Source: Thermosipho africanus Ob7
Lineage (GTDB): Bacteria; Thermotogota; Thermotogae; Thermotogales; Fervidobacteriaceae
Reading direction: 5' to 3'
Assembly (NCBI RefSeq): GCF_003351105.1
Contig: NZ_NKRG01000010.1
Span: 1-43,572 of the forward strand
Length of the DNA stretch: 43,572 bases
In this document: positions 33,156 to 42,912 of the stretch, piece after piece
How the letters are laid out: the number at the start of each line of letters is the position of its first letter
Numbering within the stretch: the first letter of the stretch is position 1
Program-made: the position numbers and the translations under genes
The notes under the pieces: model-generated
What the model saw: the letters and a program-made list of their open reading frames with translations, nothing else
Database searches by the model: none
What the model was told of the DNA's origin: nothing

Positions 33156-36086
33156 ATGAGGAAGAAGATGTCGCATTCAAGATTTACTTTTCTTTTGATC
33201 TTAGCACTTTTTATTTTCTTCTCCGGTTGTATTTCAGAAGTTAAAAGCGAAAGCCAGCTACTAAATTCAAAGCAAAAGGTCCTTGTAAAAGTAAATGTTA
33301 ATACGCCATTTATTGAGAATGCTACTACTAATACGTGGAGTGTTTCAAAAGAATCTTTTATTGATTATCTTAGTAAAGTGATTATTACTGTTAAGGATGT
33401 AAATGATCAGATTGTATTTACTAAGGAAACAACGAACAAAACAAATATTTATTTTGAAATTGAACTTCTTCCTGGAACTTATACATTTGAGGTAAAAGGA
33501 TATGAGGAAGATTTAGTTATATTTTCAGGGGAAAAAGTTAATCAGATCATAGATGAGAAAAATAATATTGTTAATGTCGAAACTTTTTTTGTTAATGGAA
33601 TAGTTAGGACAATAATTGAAGTTGACGATATTATTTATAAAAATTATGATATTACATCGGCAACGTTGATCTTCAAAAAAGATACAGCACAAGAAGATTA
33701 TGAAGAGGTACCTGTAACACTTACAGGTACTTCCACTTTAATTAATAAAGAATTATATCCTGGTATGTGGACTGTAAAATTTGAAGTTGATCTTAAATCA
33801 AAGGATGCAAGTATGTTACCAGAAAAAGTTCATCTTGAAAATGAATTTAGCATAGAAGTGCTTCCAGCAAAGACAAAAAGTTTAACATTTAATGTAGTCT
33901 TTGATACAGAGGTTAATGAACCGAAATTAGTAGTTGTATTTCCGCAAATTGAGTTGCCTTTTGTGGATCCTGTAACAAATTTAAGTGGAGAGATAAATGA
34001 ATTAGAAGGGAATCTTTCAATGAATTGGGACTATTCAGATCCAAATGCAGAATTTTATGTGTATAAAGAATTAGAGGAACAAGGAGAATATTTGTATGAA
34101 TTTGTTGGAAAAACACGCGAGAAAAGTTATACAATAGAAAATTTTACCAAGCAAGAATTCGATAAATTTAGTGGAATCGCTATTAATGTTTATGCCAACG
34201 GTAAAGAGAGTGGATTAGTTGTTCTAAAAAAAGAAAATATTAAACTTATAGATTTAGAAAGTGTTGACAGTATAAGTGCTACTTATAACGTTGATACGAA
34301 TGAGCTTAAGTTGGATTGGAATTATACCAATTCAAGTGTTACTTTTGAAGTTTTGAAAAAAGGTATAAATAGCAATGAATACGAAATAATTTCTCAACTA
34401 ACACAAAATTCTTTTTCAACAGAATTCACAGGCAGGCAATTTTGGGATCTTGAGAAAATTGCGATTAGAGTAGTTGCTAATGGATTTGAAAGTAAGATTA
34501 ATGAGATTTCAAGAGATGATATAACTATAACATCATTGAATCTTCCTCTTACATCGTCTACTATGTATACACTATTCATCCGTTCATATTTTGATACTGA
34601 TGGTGATGGTGTAGGAGACTTTAGTGGAGTTGCTGAAAAGGTAGATTATCTAAAATCTCTTGGAGTAGATACAGTCTGGTTTTTACCATTTAATAAAAGT
34701 AAATCTTATCATGGATATGATGTTGAAGATTACTATGATGTAGAACCAGATTATGGAACACTACAAGATCTTGATAATATGATAAAAGTTCTAAATGAAA
34801 ATGGAATAAAGGTAGTAATGGATCTTGTTGTTAATCATACGTCGGATACACATCCATGGTTTCTTGATGCAGTTGAAAATACTACTAATTCTCCATATTG
34901 GAACTATTACATTATGAGCTTGGATGAGCCTCAAAATAAGAATCATTGGCATTATAAGGTTAATTCAAAAGGACAAACTGTGTGGTATTTTGGATTGTTT
35001 GATTCATCAATGCCGGACCTTAATTACGACAACCCTAAAGTAATGGATGAAGTGAAAAAAATAATAGATTTTTGGGCAGATATGGGAGTAGATGGATTTA
35101 GATTAGATGCAGCAAAACATTATTATGGATTTGACTGGAGCGATGGAATTGAACAGTCAGCAAGCGTTGCAAAAGAGATAGAAGACTATATAAAAGATAA
35201 ACTAGGGGAAAATGCAATAGTTGTGAGTGAGGTTTACGATGGAGATTCAAATGTTCTTTTAAAATTTGCTCCAATGCCTGTGTTTAATTTTAGTTTTATG
35301 TACAATTTGAGAGGAAATTTTGAAGGGAGAGATAACTTAATTTCAGACTCTATTAGTTGGGTTGATTCCTCGTTGTATAATTTAAATGTTTTTCATTTTC
35401 CATTTATTGATAGTCATGATCTTGACAGATTTATTTCTGAGCTTGTAGATAGTAAATATCAGGGAGATGTAATATCTGCCACAAAACAATATTTGCTAGT
35501 TAATGCTTTACTACTCTCATTAACAGGCATGCCAACTATTTACTATGGTGATGAAATAGGACTTAGGGGATGGAAGTGGCATTCAGAACCATGGGATATA
35601 CCTGTGCGTGAGCCAATGCAATGGTATAAGGATCAAAAAGGGAACGGTCAAACTTATTGGACAAAAGAGTTTTACGAAGGTATTACTGAAGGAAGTGCTA
35701 ATGAAGATGGAGCAATATACGATGATCCAGATGATGGAGTATCTGTAGAAGAACAAGAAAATGGATATTCTATTTTAAACTTTTTTAAAGAATTTATCAA
35801 CTTACGAAAAGATTATCCGGCACTTGCTTTTGGAAGTACTACGATTGAGAGAGATTGGAAAAACTTGTATGTTTTGAAAAAGTCGTATAACTTCCAGGAT
35901 GTTCTTGTATTAATTAACCTTGATCCAACGTATTCAAATACATACGAAGTTCCAGAAGGGTATAAATGGGTGTGGTATGCATTTTTTGATGGTGACAACT
36001 ATGAATTTGGAGCAAAAGATGAAATGATTTTACAGAATACAAGTTGGACGATAAATCCAAGGCAAATTTATATATTTGTAAAGTAA
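33156..36086 (+). CDS. GH13 alpha-amylase-family lipoprotein
   Basis: A 976-residue exported protein with a signal peptide and lipobox ending FFSG-C25, so it is lipid-anchored. Residues 26-268 form an unrecognised beta-rich region. Two repeats of about 95 residues follow (270-365 and 370-460, each with a LSMNWDY or LKLDWNY core), FN3-like. The GH13 barrel runs from about 469, with VNHTSD, nucleophile D651 in GFRLDAAKH, acid/base E692 in VVSEVYD and D755 in FIDSHDLDRF. It should cleave alpha-glucans at the cell surface, giving maltodextrins. It resembles the T. maritima AmyA lipoprotein but is much longer. It sits between phosphate genes, behind AAGGAGGAG with only 41 bases upstream. Confidence 0.88.
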   Translation: MRKKMSHSRFTFLLILALFIFFSGCISEVKSESQLLNSKQKVLVKVNVNTPFIENATTNTWSVSKESFIDYLSKVIITVKDVNDQIVFTKETTNKTNIYFEIELLPGTYTFEVKGYEEDLVIFSGEKVNQIIDEKNNIVNVETFFVNGIVRTIIEVDDIIYKNYDITSATLIFKKDTAQEDYEEVPVTLTGTSTLINKELYPGMWTVKFEVDLKSKDASMLPEKVHLENEFSIEVLPAKTKSLTFNVVFDTEVNEPKLVVVFPQIELPFVDPVTNLSGEINELEGNLSMNWDYSDPNAEFYVYKELEEQGEYLYEFVGKTREKSYTIENFTKQEFDKFSGIAINVYANGKESGLVVLKKENIKLIDLESVDSISATYNVDTNELKLDWNYTNSSVTFEVLKKGINSNEYEIISQLTQNSFSTEFTGRQFWDLEKIAIRVVANGFESKINEISRDDITITSLNLPLTSSTMYTLFIRSYFDTDGDGVGDFSGVAEKVDYLKSLGVDTVWFLPFNKSKSYHGYDVEDYYDVEPDYGTLQDLDNMIKVLNENGIKVVMDLVVNHTSDTHPWFLDAVENTTNSPYWNYYIMSLDEPQNKNHWHYKVNSKGQTVWYFGLFDSSMPDLNYDNPKVMDEVKKIIDFWADMGVDGFRLDAAKHYYGFDWSDGIEQSASVAKEIEDYIKDKLGENAIVVSEVYDGDSNVLLKFAPMPVFNFSFMYNLRGNFEGRDNLISDSISWVDSSLYNLNVFHFPFIDSHDLDRFISELVDSKYQGDVISATKQYLLVNALLLSLTGMPTIYYGDEIGLRGWKWHSEPWDIPVREPMQWYKDQKGNGQTYWTKEFYEGITEGSANEDGAIYDDPDDGVSVEEQENGYSILNFFKEFINLRKDYPALAFGSTTIERDWKNLYVLKKSYNFQDVLVLINLDPTYSNTYEVPEGYKWVWYAFFDGDNYEFGAKDEMILQNTSWTINPRQIYIFVK

Positions 36087-36101
36087 AGGAGGAGAAAATA
36101 T

Positions 36102-36740
36102 ATGAGCCTTTTTTTTGGAAAAAAAGAGCAGGTGGTTATAGAGCTTTTTAGACAGCATCTTGATGCAGTTGAAAATACGATAGTAAAGCTCCAGGATCTT
36201 ATTTATGAAGAAAAAAAGGAGAAACATAAGGAATTAGCAGAAGAAGTAAGAAAAGCAGAAACAACAGCCGATCAAATAAGAAGGAAAGCAGAACTTGAGA
36301 TGTATTCAGGTGCGTTTTTACCAAATTTTAGAGGGGATCTTCTTGGAACAATTGAAGCACTTGATAGGATAGCAAACAAGGCAGAAAGCGTTGCAGATGA
36401 GATAGATCTGCAGGATTTAACCATTCCAAAAGAGGTCCATGAAAACTTGAAAGCTTTAATATCAAAATCACTTGAAACTTACAAAGCTTTAAAGGAAGCT
36501 GCAAAGGAAATGTTCGAAGATTTTGAAAAGGCAAGTCAGATGATTGTAGAAACAGAAAGATTCGAACATGAAACAGACGAGATAGAAAGGAGTACTATTA
36601 GAAAGATCTTTTCACTTGATATACCTCTTGCTGAAAAAATTCAGTTGAAAGATTTGGTTCATAGGATAGCAGACATATCAGATACATCTGAAGATGTCTC
36701 TGATAGAATTCAGATAATATTGTATAAGAGAAAAGTATAA
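36102..36740 (+). CDS. PhoU-like DUF47 protein
   Basis: A 212-residue, all-helical protein of the DUF47/TIGR00153 family, with the start FFGKKEQVVIELFRQHLDAVE and conserved acidic pairs (ERFEHETDEIER, DISDTSEDVSDR) that bind metal clusters in PhoU-like folds. In many genomes this family is encoded directly beside a PiT permease and is thought to modulate it. Here the amylase gene lies between, so the pairing is interrupted. The ribosome binding site is AAGGAGGAG, 15 bases after the amylase stop. Confidence 0.88.
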   Translation: MSLFFGKKEQVVIELFRQHLDAVENTIVKLQDLIYEEKKEKHKELAEEVRKAETTADQIRRKAELEMYSGAFLPNFRGDLLGTIEALDRIANKAESVADEIDLQDLTIPKEVHENLKALISKSLETYKALKEAAKEMFEDFEKASQMIVETERFEHETDEIERSTIRKIFSLDIPLAEKIQLKDLVHRIADISDTSEDVSDRIQIILYKRKV

Positions 36741-36760
36741 GGTTTGTTTGAGGTGATTTT

Positions 36761-37918
36761 GTGAAAATTTTACATACATCTGATTGGCACCTTGGCAGAA
36801 GACCTGCTGGGGGTGTCGGGTTATATTCTAATGAAAGGTATGAAGACTATTTTAAAGCGGCAGAGTATATAGTTAATGAAGCTGTTAAAAACAAAGTTGA
36901 TTTGGTAATTATTTCCGGTGATTTGTTTGATAAAAGTAATATTTCCCCTGAAACATTGTATAAAGCAGAAAGACTTTTAAATGTTTTAAAGGAAAATGAA
37001 ATTAAAGTTTTAGCTATTGAGGGAAACCATGATCAGGTTTCTACATACAAAGAGTCTTGGATATGGTATCTTGAAAAAAAAGACCTTGCAATATTTCCAA
37101 AGTCTTATTTAGATGGTGAAAAGTTTAAATTTGTACCAATAGAAATTGATGGAATAAAATTCTTTGGAGTTTCATATCAATCTAATTTAAATGAAAAGGC
37201 GTTGCAAGATTTGTCTCAATCTTTAGATAAAGAAAATAATATAGTTATTGTACACACTGCGATTGTTAACGATTTATCTGATACTCTGCTTCCAGGATGC
37301 GTGACAAAGGAAGTCATTGATGCTTTTTCAAATAAAGTTTTGTATATTGCCGCAGGTCATTTTCACTCCTTTTATAAATACCCATCAACAAATCCATTCT
37401 TTTTTATACCTGGCGCTCCTGAATATTGGGATTTAAACGAAAAGGAGCAAAAAGGCTATATAATTTTTGACACTGATTCAAGAAAATATACCTTTTATCC
37501 ATCAAAAAAGAGAAAACTTTCCACATATAGAATCAGTATAGATAATTACAAAGATTTTGTGGCAAATTTGGATGTTGAAAAAGGAGAGATAATAAACCTT
37601 GAGATAAATTCTGCATCAGGCAGATATCCTAATGTTGGTTGGATTGAGGTAGAGTTACTATCAAAGGGAGCATTAAAGGTAAATGTGAAGGTGATTTTTG
37701 AAGGTCAGGTATATAATAGCAATCAACTTAAAAATCTTAGCAAAGAAGAAATTGAAAAACAGATTATTAAGTCATGGGGAAATATTTTTTCAAAAAATGC
37801 AGATGATACATCAAAACTTATCTCGACTTTAAAGAAAATGGAGAGGGAAGAGGATTTGATAGATATATTTGACGAGTTTTTAAACAAATTACTTGAGGGT
37901 GAAAAAGATGATAATTAA
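36761..37918 (+). CDS. sbcD: DNA repair nuclease subunit SbcD (Mre11)
   Basis: A 385-residue metallophosphoesterase with all metal-binding motifs: HTSDWHLGR (D8, H10), ISGDLFDKS, EGNHDQ and AAGHFHSF. It is the endo/exonuclease of the SbcCD (Mre11-Rad50) complex, trimming blocked or hairpin DNA ends. The start is GTG at 36761 behind GAGGTGA. It overlaps sbcC by 11 bases, a normal arrangement for these two partners. Confidence 0.95.
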   Translation: MKILHTSDWHLGRRPAGGVGLYSNERYEDYFKAAEYIVNEAVKNKVDLVIISGDLFDKSNISPETLYKAERLLNVLKENEIKVLAIEGNHDQVSTYKESWIWYLEKKDLAIFPKSYLDGEKFKFVPIEIDGIKFFGVSYQSNLNEKALQDLSQSLDKENNIVIVHTAIVNDLSDTLLPGCVTKEVIDAFSNKVLYIAAGHFHSFYKYPSTNPFFFIPGAPEYWDLNEKEQKGYIIFDTDSRKYTFYPSKKRKLSTYRISIDNYKDFVANLDVEKGEIINLEINSASGRYPNVGWIEVELLSKGALKVNVKVIFEGQVYNSNQLKNLSKEEIEKQIIKSWGNIFSKNADDTSKLISTLKKMEREEDLIDIFDEFLNKLLEGEKDDN

Positions 37919-40691
37919 GAAGGTTTGTTTGAAAAATTTTAGGGTGCATAAAGATAGAGAATTTGAATTTAAACCAGGTATTAATCTTTTGCTTGGAAAA
38001 AATGGAACGGGGAAAAGCTCAATATTTGAAGCGTTGAGCGTTGCGTTTTTTTCAAAATCACCACGTGGAAAGTTAGATTCTATTATTACAAAGGATGGAA
38101 GTAAAAAGGCTCAAATAAAGGTAGAATTTATTGGAAGCGATGGGAAAGAATACGTTTTGGAAAAAAGTATAGGACAAAGAAAATCAAGTCTTTATTCAAA
38201 AGATGGAATCTTGAAATATGAAAGGAAAGAAGATATTTCAGAATACATTAAAACCATTGTTGGAATAAACGAAGAGGTGTTTAATAAAGTAATATATACT
38301 TACCAAAATCAACTTACGGATATTTTTTCAAAAACACCTGCTGAGAGAAAGCAGTTATTTGATAGATTATTTGAAACAGATGTGTATAGAGAGATATCCG
38401 ACAAACTTTTTAAAGTTCAGCAAAGTTATGAAAAAGACTTAGAAGTTAATAAGGTTGAGTTAGAAAAGATAAAGTTAGAACTTGAAAGCGAGGAATTTGC
38501 TGATTTAGAGGAAAGAATAAAATCACATGAAGAAAAATTAGAAGAAGTTAAAAATGAGATAGAGAACCTAAGAGCAGAAGTACAGAACCTAAGAAAAAGA
38601 CAAAAAAGTTTAGAGGATATAATAGAAAGTTATAAAAGAATAAAAAAGGACTTGCAAATGCTGGAAAAAGAAAAAGAACATTTAAATAGCAAATTAGATG
38701 ATTTAAATAAAAGATTAGAGAATGCAAAAAAAGCCAAGGATATTGTAGAAAAAACAAAAAAAGGATATGAAATGTATTTAGAGCTTGAAAAAGAGGTAAG
38801 AAGATTAAATACCAATCAAAAGGAACTTCAAGGGAAAAAGCGTGAAAAAGAAACGCTTCAAGATAAAAGGAATGAATTAGAAAAAAGTAAAAGTGTATTA
38901 GAATCTCAAATTAGTAGTTTAAAAGAAAAAAAGGTAGAAATTGAAAAAAGAATATCTGAAAAGGATGAAAAAATTAGTGATTTAAAAAAAGAGATTTTAA
39001 AGTTAGATGAATATTTGAAAAATCTTTTGGATGATCAATCTAAACTTTCTGCAGAAATAGAGGAGTTTAATAAAAGATATGAAGATCTAGGGAAACTAAA
39101 GGTAGAATTACAACACAAATATTTAAAAATTTCAGAAGAAGAAAAGCTTTCTTTTAATAGGAAGTTGCTTGAAGATGAGATTTCAAGGTTAATGCAACAG
39201 ATAGAAGAAGTAAAGAAAAATATAAGTTATGAAGATCAATTAGCACAAGATCTTGCAAATTTGCGTGCAAGACTTGAAAATATAAAAAATGTAAGTCGTG
39301 AATTATCTAGTGGAATGTGTCCGATATTGAAGGAAGAGTGTAAAAATGTAAAGGAAAAAGGAGGATTTGAGGTATATATCGTTGAAAAGGAAAAAATAGA
39401 GGAGGAAATATCTGAGCTTGAAGAAAGTCTAAAAAAGTTAAGAAATTTCAAAAAAGAGAAAGAAGAATTAGAGAAAATTCTAAAAGAAAAAGAAATAGAA
39501 CTTTCTAATATAAATTTAAAGCTTGAGGAAATTGAAAGGGAAAAGGAAAGTATAAAGGGTATTGAAAATATTCTTAAAACTCAAAACTATGAAGATATGG
39601 AAAAAATAAAGAAAGAATATGAGGGAAAATATTTATCTTTAGTAAAGCAAATTTCAGCCACAAAAGAGAGAAAAAGCAGCCTTGAAAAAGATCATGAAAA
39701 ATATTTAAAAGAAATTAGAGATGAATATGAAAAGTTAAGGAATATAAATGAAAACATATCGTTATTTAACGAAAGTTTTGAGAAAACCTCAAAGGAACTA
39801 GAGCAAGTTGAAAAATGCCTGGCAATATATGTTGATATCGAAAAAGACATTTCAAGTACAATGAATTCTATAGAAGAAAAACAAAAAGAGATGGATACAT
39901 TAAGAAAAGATTTTGACTTGTATAAAAAATTTGAAAAAGAAGCTCAAATGCTAGAAGATATATTAGAAGAAGTTAAAGATACAAAGAAAAAGATAGAAGA
40001 AAATAAAAAATGGTCTAGCATTCATGAAAAAGAATTAGAAAAAATTCACAATATAGAAGAAATAGAAAGTGAAAAAGATAATTTAGTTGTAGATATTGAT
40101 AAAAGAAATGAAAAATTATCGGAACTTTCACAGCAAGTAGGAAAATTAGAGGAAAATGTAAAGTTTCTCAATAGAGAAAGAGAAAGAAAGAAAAGGCTTG
40201 AAAATGAAAAAAGAGAGCTTGAATCTAAGAGGATATTTTTAGAAAAGAAGCAGAAATTGACAAGAGAATTTAGAGAAAAATTAAGAGCTTTGGGAATGAA
40301 GGTAGCTCACAGAATTTCAGATGAGATTTCTAATCTTTCAACTGAAAACTACATTAGAATGACTGGAAAAGTTGAAATGATAGAATTCTCTGCGGAAAAT
40401 GATTATGAAGTTATTCTAAGAAATGTTGAAGAATCAATAGAGAGGACATTTTCGATGCTCTCGGGCGGAGAGCAGGTAAGTGTTGCAATTGCCATTAGGG
40501 CCGCTCTTTCAAAGATCCTTTCAAAATCAGATTTTTATATACTTGATGAGCCTACCATTAACCTTGATGTTGAAAGGAAAAAGCTTCTTGCAGAAAACAT
40601 AGAAAAGTTATTTGAAGATGTAAAGCAAGTGTTTATAATAACCCACGATGAAGAATTTACCCACATGGCAGAAAATATTATAAGACTTTAA
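37908..40691 (+). CDS. sbcC: DNA repair ATPase SbcC (Rad50)
   Basis: A 927-residue ATPase with an N-terminal Walker A (GKNGTGKSS), the Q-loop region IYTYQNQLTDIF, a very long Lys/Glu-rich coiled coil from about 150 to 770, and a C-terminal signature SMLSGGEQVSVAIAIRAAL and ILDEPTINLD. It works with SbcD on broken DNA ends. The zinc-hook position at the apex reads C471-PILKEE-C478, six residues apart, not the usual CxxC. The start was set at ATG 37908 behind GAGGGTGA, preferred over an in-frame TTG at 37893. Confidence 0.93.
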   Translation: MIIKKVCLKNFRVHKDREFEFKPGINLLLGKNGTGKSSIFEALSVAFFSKSPRGKLDSIITKDGSKKAQIKVEFIGSDGKEYVLEKSIGQRKSSLYSKDGILKYERKEDISEYIKTIVGINEEVFNKVIYTYQNQLTDIFSKTPAERKQLFDRLFETDVYREISDKLFKVQQSYEKDLEVNKVELEKIKLELESEEFADLEERIKSHEEKLEEVKNEIENLRAEVQNLRKRQKSLEDIIESYKRIKKDLQMLEKEKEHLNSKLDDLNKRLENAKKAKDIVEKTKKGYEMYLELEKEVRRLNTNQKELQGKKREKETLQDKRNELEKSKSVLESQISSLKEKKVEIEKRISEKDEKISDLKKEILKLDEYLKNLLDDQSKLSAEIEEFNKRYEDLGKLKVELQHKYLKISEEEKLSFNRKLLEDEISRLMQQIEEVKKNISYEDQLAQDLANLRARLENIKNVSRELSSGMCPILKEECKNVKEKGGFEVYIVEKEKIEEEISELEESLKKLRNFKKEKEELEKILKEKEIELSNINLKLEEIEREKESIKGIENILKTQNYEDMEKIKKEYEGKYLSLVKQISATKERKSSLEKDHEKYLKEIRDEYEKLRNINENISLFNESFEKTSKELEQVEKCLAIYVDIEKDISSTMNSIEEKQKEMDTLRKDFDLYKKFEKEAQMLEDILEEVKDTKKKIEENKKWSSIHEKELEKIHNIEEIESEKDNLVVDIDKRNEKLSELSQQVGKLEENVKFLNRERERKKRLENEKRELESKRIFLEKKQKLTREFREKLRALGMKVAHRISDEISNLSTENYIRMTGKVEMIEFSAENDYEVILRNVEESIERTFSMLSGGEQVSVAIAIRAALSKILSKSDFYILDEPTINLDVERKKLLAENIEKLFEDVKQVFIITHDEEFTHMAENIIRL

Positions 40692-40775
40692 TTTTGTTAA
40701 TAAACAGTTACAAATATTTTTTGGTAGCTATGAAAACTGTCAAATTTAAAAGCTTTCTTGTTTTTAAGTGTTATT

Positions 40776-40847
40776 TGTAATGTTAACCAAACTGTAATTT
40801 TACGGAAACTAGTCGGTTAAAATAACAAGTTATAATCTAAGTGTAAT
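40776..40847 (+). promoter_or_regulatory. tus operon upstream region with repeats
   Basis: Between sbcC and tusA there are about 220 non-coding bases. TATAAT at 40831-40836 has no good -35 partner, which suggests activator-dependent transcription. The hexamer TGTAAT occurs at 40776, 40793 and 40842, and arms TTAACC (40783-40788) and GGTTAA (40815-40820) are inverted around them. These could be a regulator site, but the region is AT-rich and chance is possible. Confidence 0.35.
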
Positions 40848-40914
40848 GTGAAAAAATTCTCAATAATTGAAACAACAGTTTGTGAAAAATATCTTTAAAA
40901 TGGAGGTGGGTAGT

Positions 40915-41157
40915 ATGGCAAAGTATGAAGTTACAAAAACTATTGATGTAAGAGGAGAGGTATGTCCAGTTCCTGACGTTGAAACAAAGAGAGCATTAAA
41001 AAAGATGAAACCTGGAGAAATTTTGGAAGTTTTAATTGATTACCCTATGTCAAAAGAAAGAATTCCAGAAACAGTAAAGAAATTGGGACATGAGGTATTA
41101 GAGATAGAGGAAGTTGGAAGAAGTGAATGGAAGATTTATATCAAAGTAAACGGCTAA
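40915..41157 (+). CDS. tusA: sulfur carrier protein TusA
   Basis: An 80-residue TusA/SirA-like protein with the strand-helix motif RGEVCPVPDVETKRALKKM. C17 in the CPxP motif carries persulfide sulfur. TusA passes sulfur to partners in tRNA thiolation, molybdenum cofactor synthesis or sulfur oxidation. ATG at 40915 behind GGAGGTGG is the start; an in-frame ATG at 40867 lacks a ribosome binding site. It leads an operon with a sulfur transporter and dsrEFH-like genes, a common partnership. Confidence 0.93.
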   Translation: MAKYEVTKTIDVRGEVCPVPDVETKRALKKMKPGEILEVLIDYPMSKERIPETVKKLGHEVLEIEEVGRSEWKIYIKVNG

Positions 41158-41173
41158 GTAGGGGGTGCAAAAG

Positions 41174-42166
41174 ATGGCATATTTAGGAATAGTATTTGGA
41201 CTTATATTTGGTATTATTCTTCAAAGAGGTCGTATATGTTTTAATTCAGCTTTTAGAGATGTAAGACTTTTTAAAGATAATTATCTTATGAAATTTGCAG
41301 CTTTAGTAATAGCACTTCAAGTTCTCACATTCCTATTTTTTGCACAAATGGGATGGATTACATTAAATCCAAAACCTTTAAACTGGGTTGGAAATATAAT
41401 TGGTGGATATTTATTTGGTATGGGAATGGTACTTGCCGGAGGTTGTGCATCTGGTGTTACATATAGGTCTGGAGAAGGTATGACAACTGCATGGTTTGCC
41501 GCTATTTTCTACGGTTTAACAGCATATGCAACAAAGTCTGGAGTATTTTCTGGATGGTTAAAGTGGGTTTCAAAATTTAACGTAAATGTTGATCACACAG
41601 AAGGAATTTACGCAGCTAAATCCGGTCCAACTTTATCTTCTGTTTTTAACGTGAACCCATGGATTGTAGGAATTATATTTGTGGCAATTCTTTTGTGGTA
41701 CGTTTTTGGAACAAAAACGACGGAAAGAAGTACAAAGCTTGGTTACAAAACAGCTGCAATAATCCTTGCAATATTGGCACCTCTTGCTTGGATGTCTAGT
41801 GCAGCTGCTGGAAGAAACTACGGATTTGGTATTACCGGTGGATGGATTAGCTTGTTCAAAGGATTTTTAAACAAACAACCTTTGAATTGGGAAGGTTGGG
41901 AAATTGTAGGAATTATAATCGGTGCAATGATTTCTGCAAAGCTTGCAGGAGAGTTCAAACTAAGAATGCCAAAGAATCCAATTACTTATCTTCAAGTAAT
42001 GGTCGGTGGTGTTTTAATGGGATTAGGTGCAGTTACAGCAGGTGGTTGTAATATCGGACATTTCTTCACCGGTGTTCCACAAATGGCAATTAGTTCTTTA
42101 CTTGCTTCACTATTCTTTATCCTTGGAAATTGGACAATGTCATGGATTTTGTTTGGAAGGGACTGA
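41174..42166 (+). CDS. YeeE/YedE-family thiosulfate-type transporter
   Basis: A 330-residue membrane protein with duplicated YeeE/YedE halves. Three conserved cysteines are placed as described for the thiosulfate transporter TsuA: C22 (RGRICFNSAF), C91 (LAGGCASGVTYR) and C292 (TAGGCNIGHFF). They line the path and hand thiosulfate inward. Selenium or other sulfur compounds are alternatives within the family. ATG at 41174 was chosen because the upstream GTG at 41165 overlaps the AGGGGG ribosome binding site. TusA just upstream is its usual cytoplasmic partner. Confidence 0.88.
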   Translation: MAYLGIVFGLIFGIILQRGRICFNSAFRDVRLFKDNYLMKFAALVIALQVLTFLFFAQMGWITLNPKPLNWVGNIIGGYLFGMGMVLAGGCASGVTYRSGEGMTTAWFAAIFYGLTAYATKSGVFSGWLKWVSKFNVNVDHTEGIYAAKSGPTLSSVFNVNPWIVGIIFVAILLWYVFGTKTTERSTKLGYKTAAIILAILAPLAWMSSAAAGRNYGFGITGGWISLFKGFLNKQPLNWEGWEIVGIIIGAMISAKLAGEFKLRMPKNPITYLQVMVGGVLMGLGAVTAGGCNIGHFFTGVPQMAISSLLASLFFILGNWTMSWILFGRD

Positions 42167-42178
42167 GGAGGAGATAAT

Positions 42179-42532
42179 ATGAAAATCACAATTCAGGTTA
42201 TGGTTCAACCATATACATATCAAGATTTAGATACTGCTGTAAAAATTGCAGAAGCAGCTTTAAAAAAAGGACATGAAGTTACAATATTTTTGTTCTGTGA
42301 TTCTGCAATAGCAACTAATAAACATATGAAGCCTGTAAGAGGAGATAGAAATATTTCACAACTTTTAAAAGGACTTATAGATAAAGGTGCAAAAGTAGAA
42401 ATTTGTGGAATTTGTATGGATTACAGGGGAATTACGACGGATATGATAATAGAAGGTTCTAATCCAAGCGGACTTCCAGAACTTGCAGAGCTCATTTACA
42501 CAAGCGATAGATTTATAAGTCTTATGGCGTGA
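42179..42532 (+). CDS. tusD: DsrE/TusD-like sulfurtransferase subunit
   Basis: A 117-residue DsrE-family protein with strand-helix alternation and the active cysteine segment EICGICMDYRG. C76 lies eight residues before the Gly, the same spacing as the E. coli TusD active Cys as I recall it; C79 is an extra candidate. It would take sulfur from TusA in a TusBCD/DsrEFH hexamer. It is followed closely by the other two subunits. The ribosome binding site is GGAGGAGA. Confidence 0.85.
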   Translation: MKITIQVMVQPYTYQDLDTAVKIAEAALKKGHEVTIFLFCDSAIATNKHMKPVRGDRNISQLLKGLIDKGAKVEICGICMDYRGITTDMIIEGSNPSGLPELAELIYTSDRFISLMA

Positions 42533-42543
42533 GGTGAAAAATA

Positions 42544-42900
42544 ATGGAAAAAAAGGTTTTATTTGTTGTATATCAATCTCCAGTTGGTTCAATATGGGTA
42601 AATGAAGGATTTAGAACAGCATTTGGAATGTACGGTGAAGATATTGAACCTGCTGTAATGTTAATTGATGCTGCTACAGTTGCATTATCAAAGGATACGA
42701 AACCAGAATCTTTGGGACTTCTTTCAATAAAGATAGTTCAAAGATTTATAAAGAGATACAAGACCCCCGTATACGCCGTTAAAGAAGATTTAGAAAAGTA
42801 CAATGTTAAAAATGTAGATGAAGAGTATGGTGCACAATTTATAAATAAAGATGAATTGTCTGATTTCTTCCATCAATATGATTTGGTTATTTTTATGTGA
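42544..42900 (+). CDS. tusC: DsrF/TusC-like subunit
   Basis: A 118-residue DsrE-fold protein with the TusC/DsrF pattern: VLFVVYQSPVGSIWVNEGFRTAFG, then an alpha-beta core and FFHQYDLVIFM at the end. It has no cysteine at all, so it is probably structural, as in TusC. It lies 11 bases after tusD and 12 before tusB, in the order D-C-B as in E. coli. The ribosome binding site is GAGGTGAAA. Confidence 0.82.
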   Translation: MEKKVLFVVYQSPVGSIWVNEGFRTAFGMYGEDIEPAVMLIDAATVALSKDTKPESLGLLSIKIVQRFIKRYKTPVYAVKEDLEKYNVKNVDEEYGAQFINKDELSDFFHQYDLVIFM

Positions 42901-42912
42901 GAGGTGATTTTA

